From assembly GCF_017916325.1 (NCBI RefSeq), contig NC_090170.1:932001-996000 (forward strand): a stretch of DNA of 64,000 nucleotides, given 5' to 3'. The translations under genes were made by a program, and so were the position numbers. Source of the DNA: Leishmania martiniquensis (taxonomy: Eukaryota > Euglenozoa > Kinetoplastea > Trypanosomatida > Trypanosomatidae). How positions within the stretch are numbered: the stretch's first letter is position 1; every line of letters starts with the position of its first letter. The notes under the pieces are model-generated. The model did not search any database and had not been told where the DNA came from. It saw only the letters and a list, made by a program, of their open reading frames with translations. Of this stretch, positions 61,847-64,000 are shown one piece after another.

Positions 61847-64000
61847 GACCCCGGCAGGGAAAACGTTCCTATACGCACTAATACATCACCCGTCACGTAT
61901 CTTAGCATCGCTTACGGCGACAGAAAGAGAGCGAGGAGACGCGTTTAGTAGCCACACACTCTCAAGACTCCAGGTTGGACTGCCTCTCTTCTCCCTTCCA
62001 GAAATCACCCCCCCAAGAAAAGAACTTAGCCAGTCGCTACACCGGCCAAGGCGAGTCCCTTTACACATACGGTTTTCTTCGCACCTCCGTGGTGCAGTTC
62101 TCCTTTACACCTTCTTCACCTCCCTCGTCATCGATCTGCCCTTCTTAAATTGGTGCGCTCACTCTTCTAAATTCGAGGCTCAGCTACTCGACAAAGTGCT
62201 GTCGGTTGCTGCGCACCGCGTCTGCCAATCGATCTCTGTGTCGTGGGAGGTGCGGGTGGGTGGGTGACGCGCGTAGGGGCATCTCTTCCTCCCTGTTCTT
62301 CCTATCCCTGCTATCTCGTCACTTTTTTTCTCCCGCTAGTGCTGTCGTCGCTGGCTGTGGCTCTGCTCATTTCCCTTTTCTCTCCTTCGACGACTTTCGG
62401 CGGTTTAATACCGTTCGCCTGCCCTGTGTTGTGCGCGTATGCATGTATAGCCCTGTCAGCTCGGTCCCCTCCTTCATACCTACACGCATAGAAGCGCGCA
62501 CCGGCTGAATCAACGAGAGGAAAGCGAAAGCGAGAACGAGAGGACGTACTTGCGGCAAGAACCAGCTGATACGCGCACGAGCGCATTCGCAGTAGATACG
62601 CCCTCCATTCCGCCCTCCTTTCCGCCCTCCTTTCTGCGATATTTTTTCTTTCCGGTACCCCGATTTCGATTGACACGTCACTGAGCTCAACTCTAGAGTC
62701 GTCTTTTCTATGTCTACCTTTGTTTTTTCTTTTCTGTTGCCTCTGTTCCCTTGCGAATGAGCCATCACCGAGTTTCTTCCTCACCGTTACACTCTGTTTT
62801 TCTTCGTCGTTGTCCCGACTTCACCAATCTCGTCTTCGCCTTTCCCCCTTCCCTTTGCTCGGGTCGGATGTGGGCGACGAAGGCAGGGCGCTTTGCGTGA
62901 ATCCCAAGAGGCGGTTTTTTTTTTGTGCGAACTTGGGCGCTGCCGACGAACACTTACAGGTTGGACACACACCGGTTGTGTTTTCGCGCTCTTGCTCCGC
63001 TGCGCCCCCTTTCCCTGCACGTGCAGATACAAACATTTAGGCATCTACACTCGAGCTTTCCTCGTTGGTACTCCTCCCCGTCACTGTTCTCCTTCTCCTA
63101 CGCCCCTCCAATCATCCCTTTTTTCTTTTCATCGTCACATACTCCTCTCTCTCTCGATTTCCTTCCGCGTCTCTTCAGCGGGTAAAGTTGAGGTTGCGGG
63201 CACACGACTTTCCCGCACCCATCGCCGTTCAAAAAGTGGATCCTTTCCCTTCTCCCGTACGAGTGGCGGAGCGAGAAAGCGCCCAGCTGATTGCCGAGCT
63301 GGGAGAAATACGCTGCCGCTGTTGAATCAGGGTGGGGCGGGTTGGGGGGAGCAAGAAAGCACGAGAGGCCGCACTCCAGGTGGCGGCCGCAAGAACCTGT
63401 GGTAAGGCCACGAGGGCCCAAAGAGACAAGAGCAACAGAACGAAACCGAAAAGAAAATAGCCGCCCAACGAAGAGGTAGGCAGTCGAACGCTTTGCCCTC
63501 TATCGCCATCGTCTCTCTCCCTCTGCAGCTTTTTACTTTGGTGTCTGCGTCTTGGCGTCGCTATCGACGCTGATTGCTGACGCGCCACCTCCTTCCGCTT
63601 CTCGTCAAGGTGGCCGAGTGACGTGCGCCGCCTCTGTCACAAACACTTTGTTTGAGTGCGTTTATTGCTAGTGATCTCTTGAGTGCCCCAGGCGGTGTAC
63701 TTTTTGATTCTTCACCTGTTTTTTTTCTTTCGTTTCTCCTTTCAGTGAGAGGAGGGTGGGAAGGGTGCGCCGAAGACGTCAAGATTCTTTGTCTGGGCGC
63801 TCTTGAGTGTGTCTTTTTGGTGCTTTCTTTTCTGTCTGCTCTTCTTTCTCGTTTTCACCTGTTGGTGCGGGCATCGAGTTGAGGTGAGGTCGCTGAATAC
63901 GCGCACACACAAGTACGGTTGTATCTGATCTCCCAATCTCCTTCAAGTGCTGTGCTGTGCTTGCGTCTCTCTCTCTGCGTCTTTCTTCGCTCCCTTCTTT
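61847..64000. other. Right-end spacer, probable 5' flank of a gene outside the window
   Basis: No gene is seen to the window edge. C/T-rich blocks with strong acceptor contexts occur at the right end, AG at 63177-63178 and 63744-63745, as expected shortly before a next gene. Open frames are short and unlike known families. Confidence 0.5.

Overview
The window looks like part of a chromosome of Leishmania or a close trypanosomatid relative. Eleven complete protein genes and one 3' gene fragment all lie on the + strand. None shows an intron, the sequence is GC-rich, and the long spacers are full of polypyrimidine tracts ending in AG, which are typical trans-splice (spliced-leader) acceptors. 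This is the layout of one RNA polymerase II polycistronic unit read left to right. No strand switch, tRNA, rRNA or CRISPR array was recognised. The genus call is inference from architecture and protein similarity.

Layout: 1-284 is the 3' end of a helical, HAT/TPR-like protein. 3642-5675 encodes a PARN-type poly(A) ribonuclease. 6723-8177 encodes Xaa-Pro dipeptidase (prolidase). 10275-10865 encodes a small DUF1764 protein. 11858-14551 encodes a SET-domain protein with a zinc finger. 16955-21160 encodes protein phosphatase 4 regulatory subunit 3 (SMEK/Psy2). 26624-27085 encodes transcription elongation factor SPT4. 28400-33766 encodes a giant LRR / NTPase-like / WD40 protein. 35943-38843 encodes a ubiquitin-specific protease. 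42394-43650 encodes a PX-BAR-type sorting nexin. 54700-57060 encodes a membrane protein of unknown function. 59255-60079 encodes a fumarylacetoacetate-hydrolase-family enzyme.

Only about 38% of the window is coding by these calls. The largest gene-free stretches are 43651-54699 (11 kb) and 21161-26623 (5.5 kb). Long open frames inside the spacers are mostly artefacts of pyrimidine-rich DNA, which rarely forms stop codons. The genes do not form a metabolic pathway. As is normal for trypanosomatid polycistrons, neighbours are functionally mixed: mRNA decay, chromatin/transcription, phosphatase signalling, ubiquitin, trafficking and peptide/organic-acid catabolism. Expression is expected to be set after transcription, through UTRs and mRNA decay.

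The most striking non-coding feature is a 699-bp direct repeat, apparently 100% identical, at 2388-3086 and 61148-61846. Its copies are 58.76 kb apart and bracket all eleven complete genes. Repeats of this kind are known substrates for amplification of the intervening DNA in Leishmania. Other points of interest are the STAND-like protein whose P-loop has lost its key residues, a possible second, degenerate SET fold, an enlarged PARN, strong G-quadruplex motifs, a possible retroposon relic and a possible coding relic.
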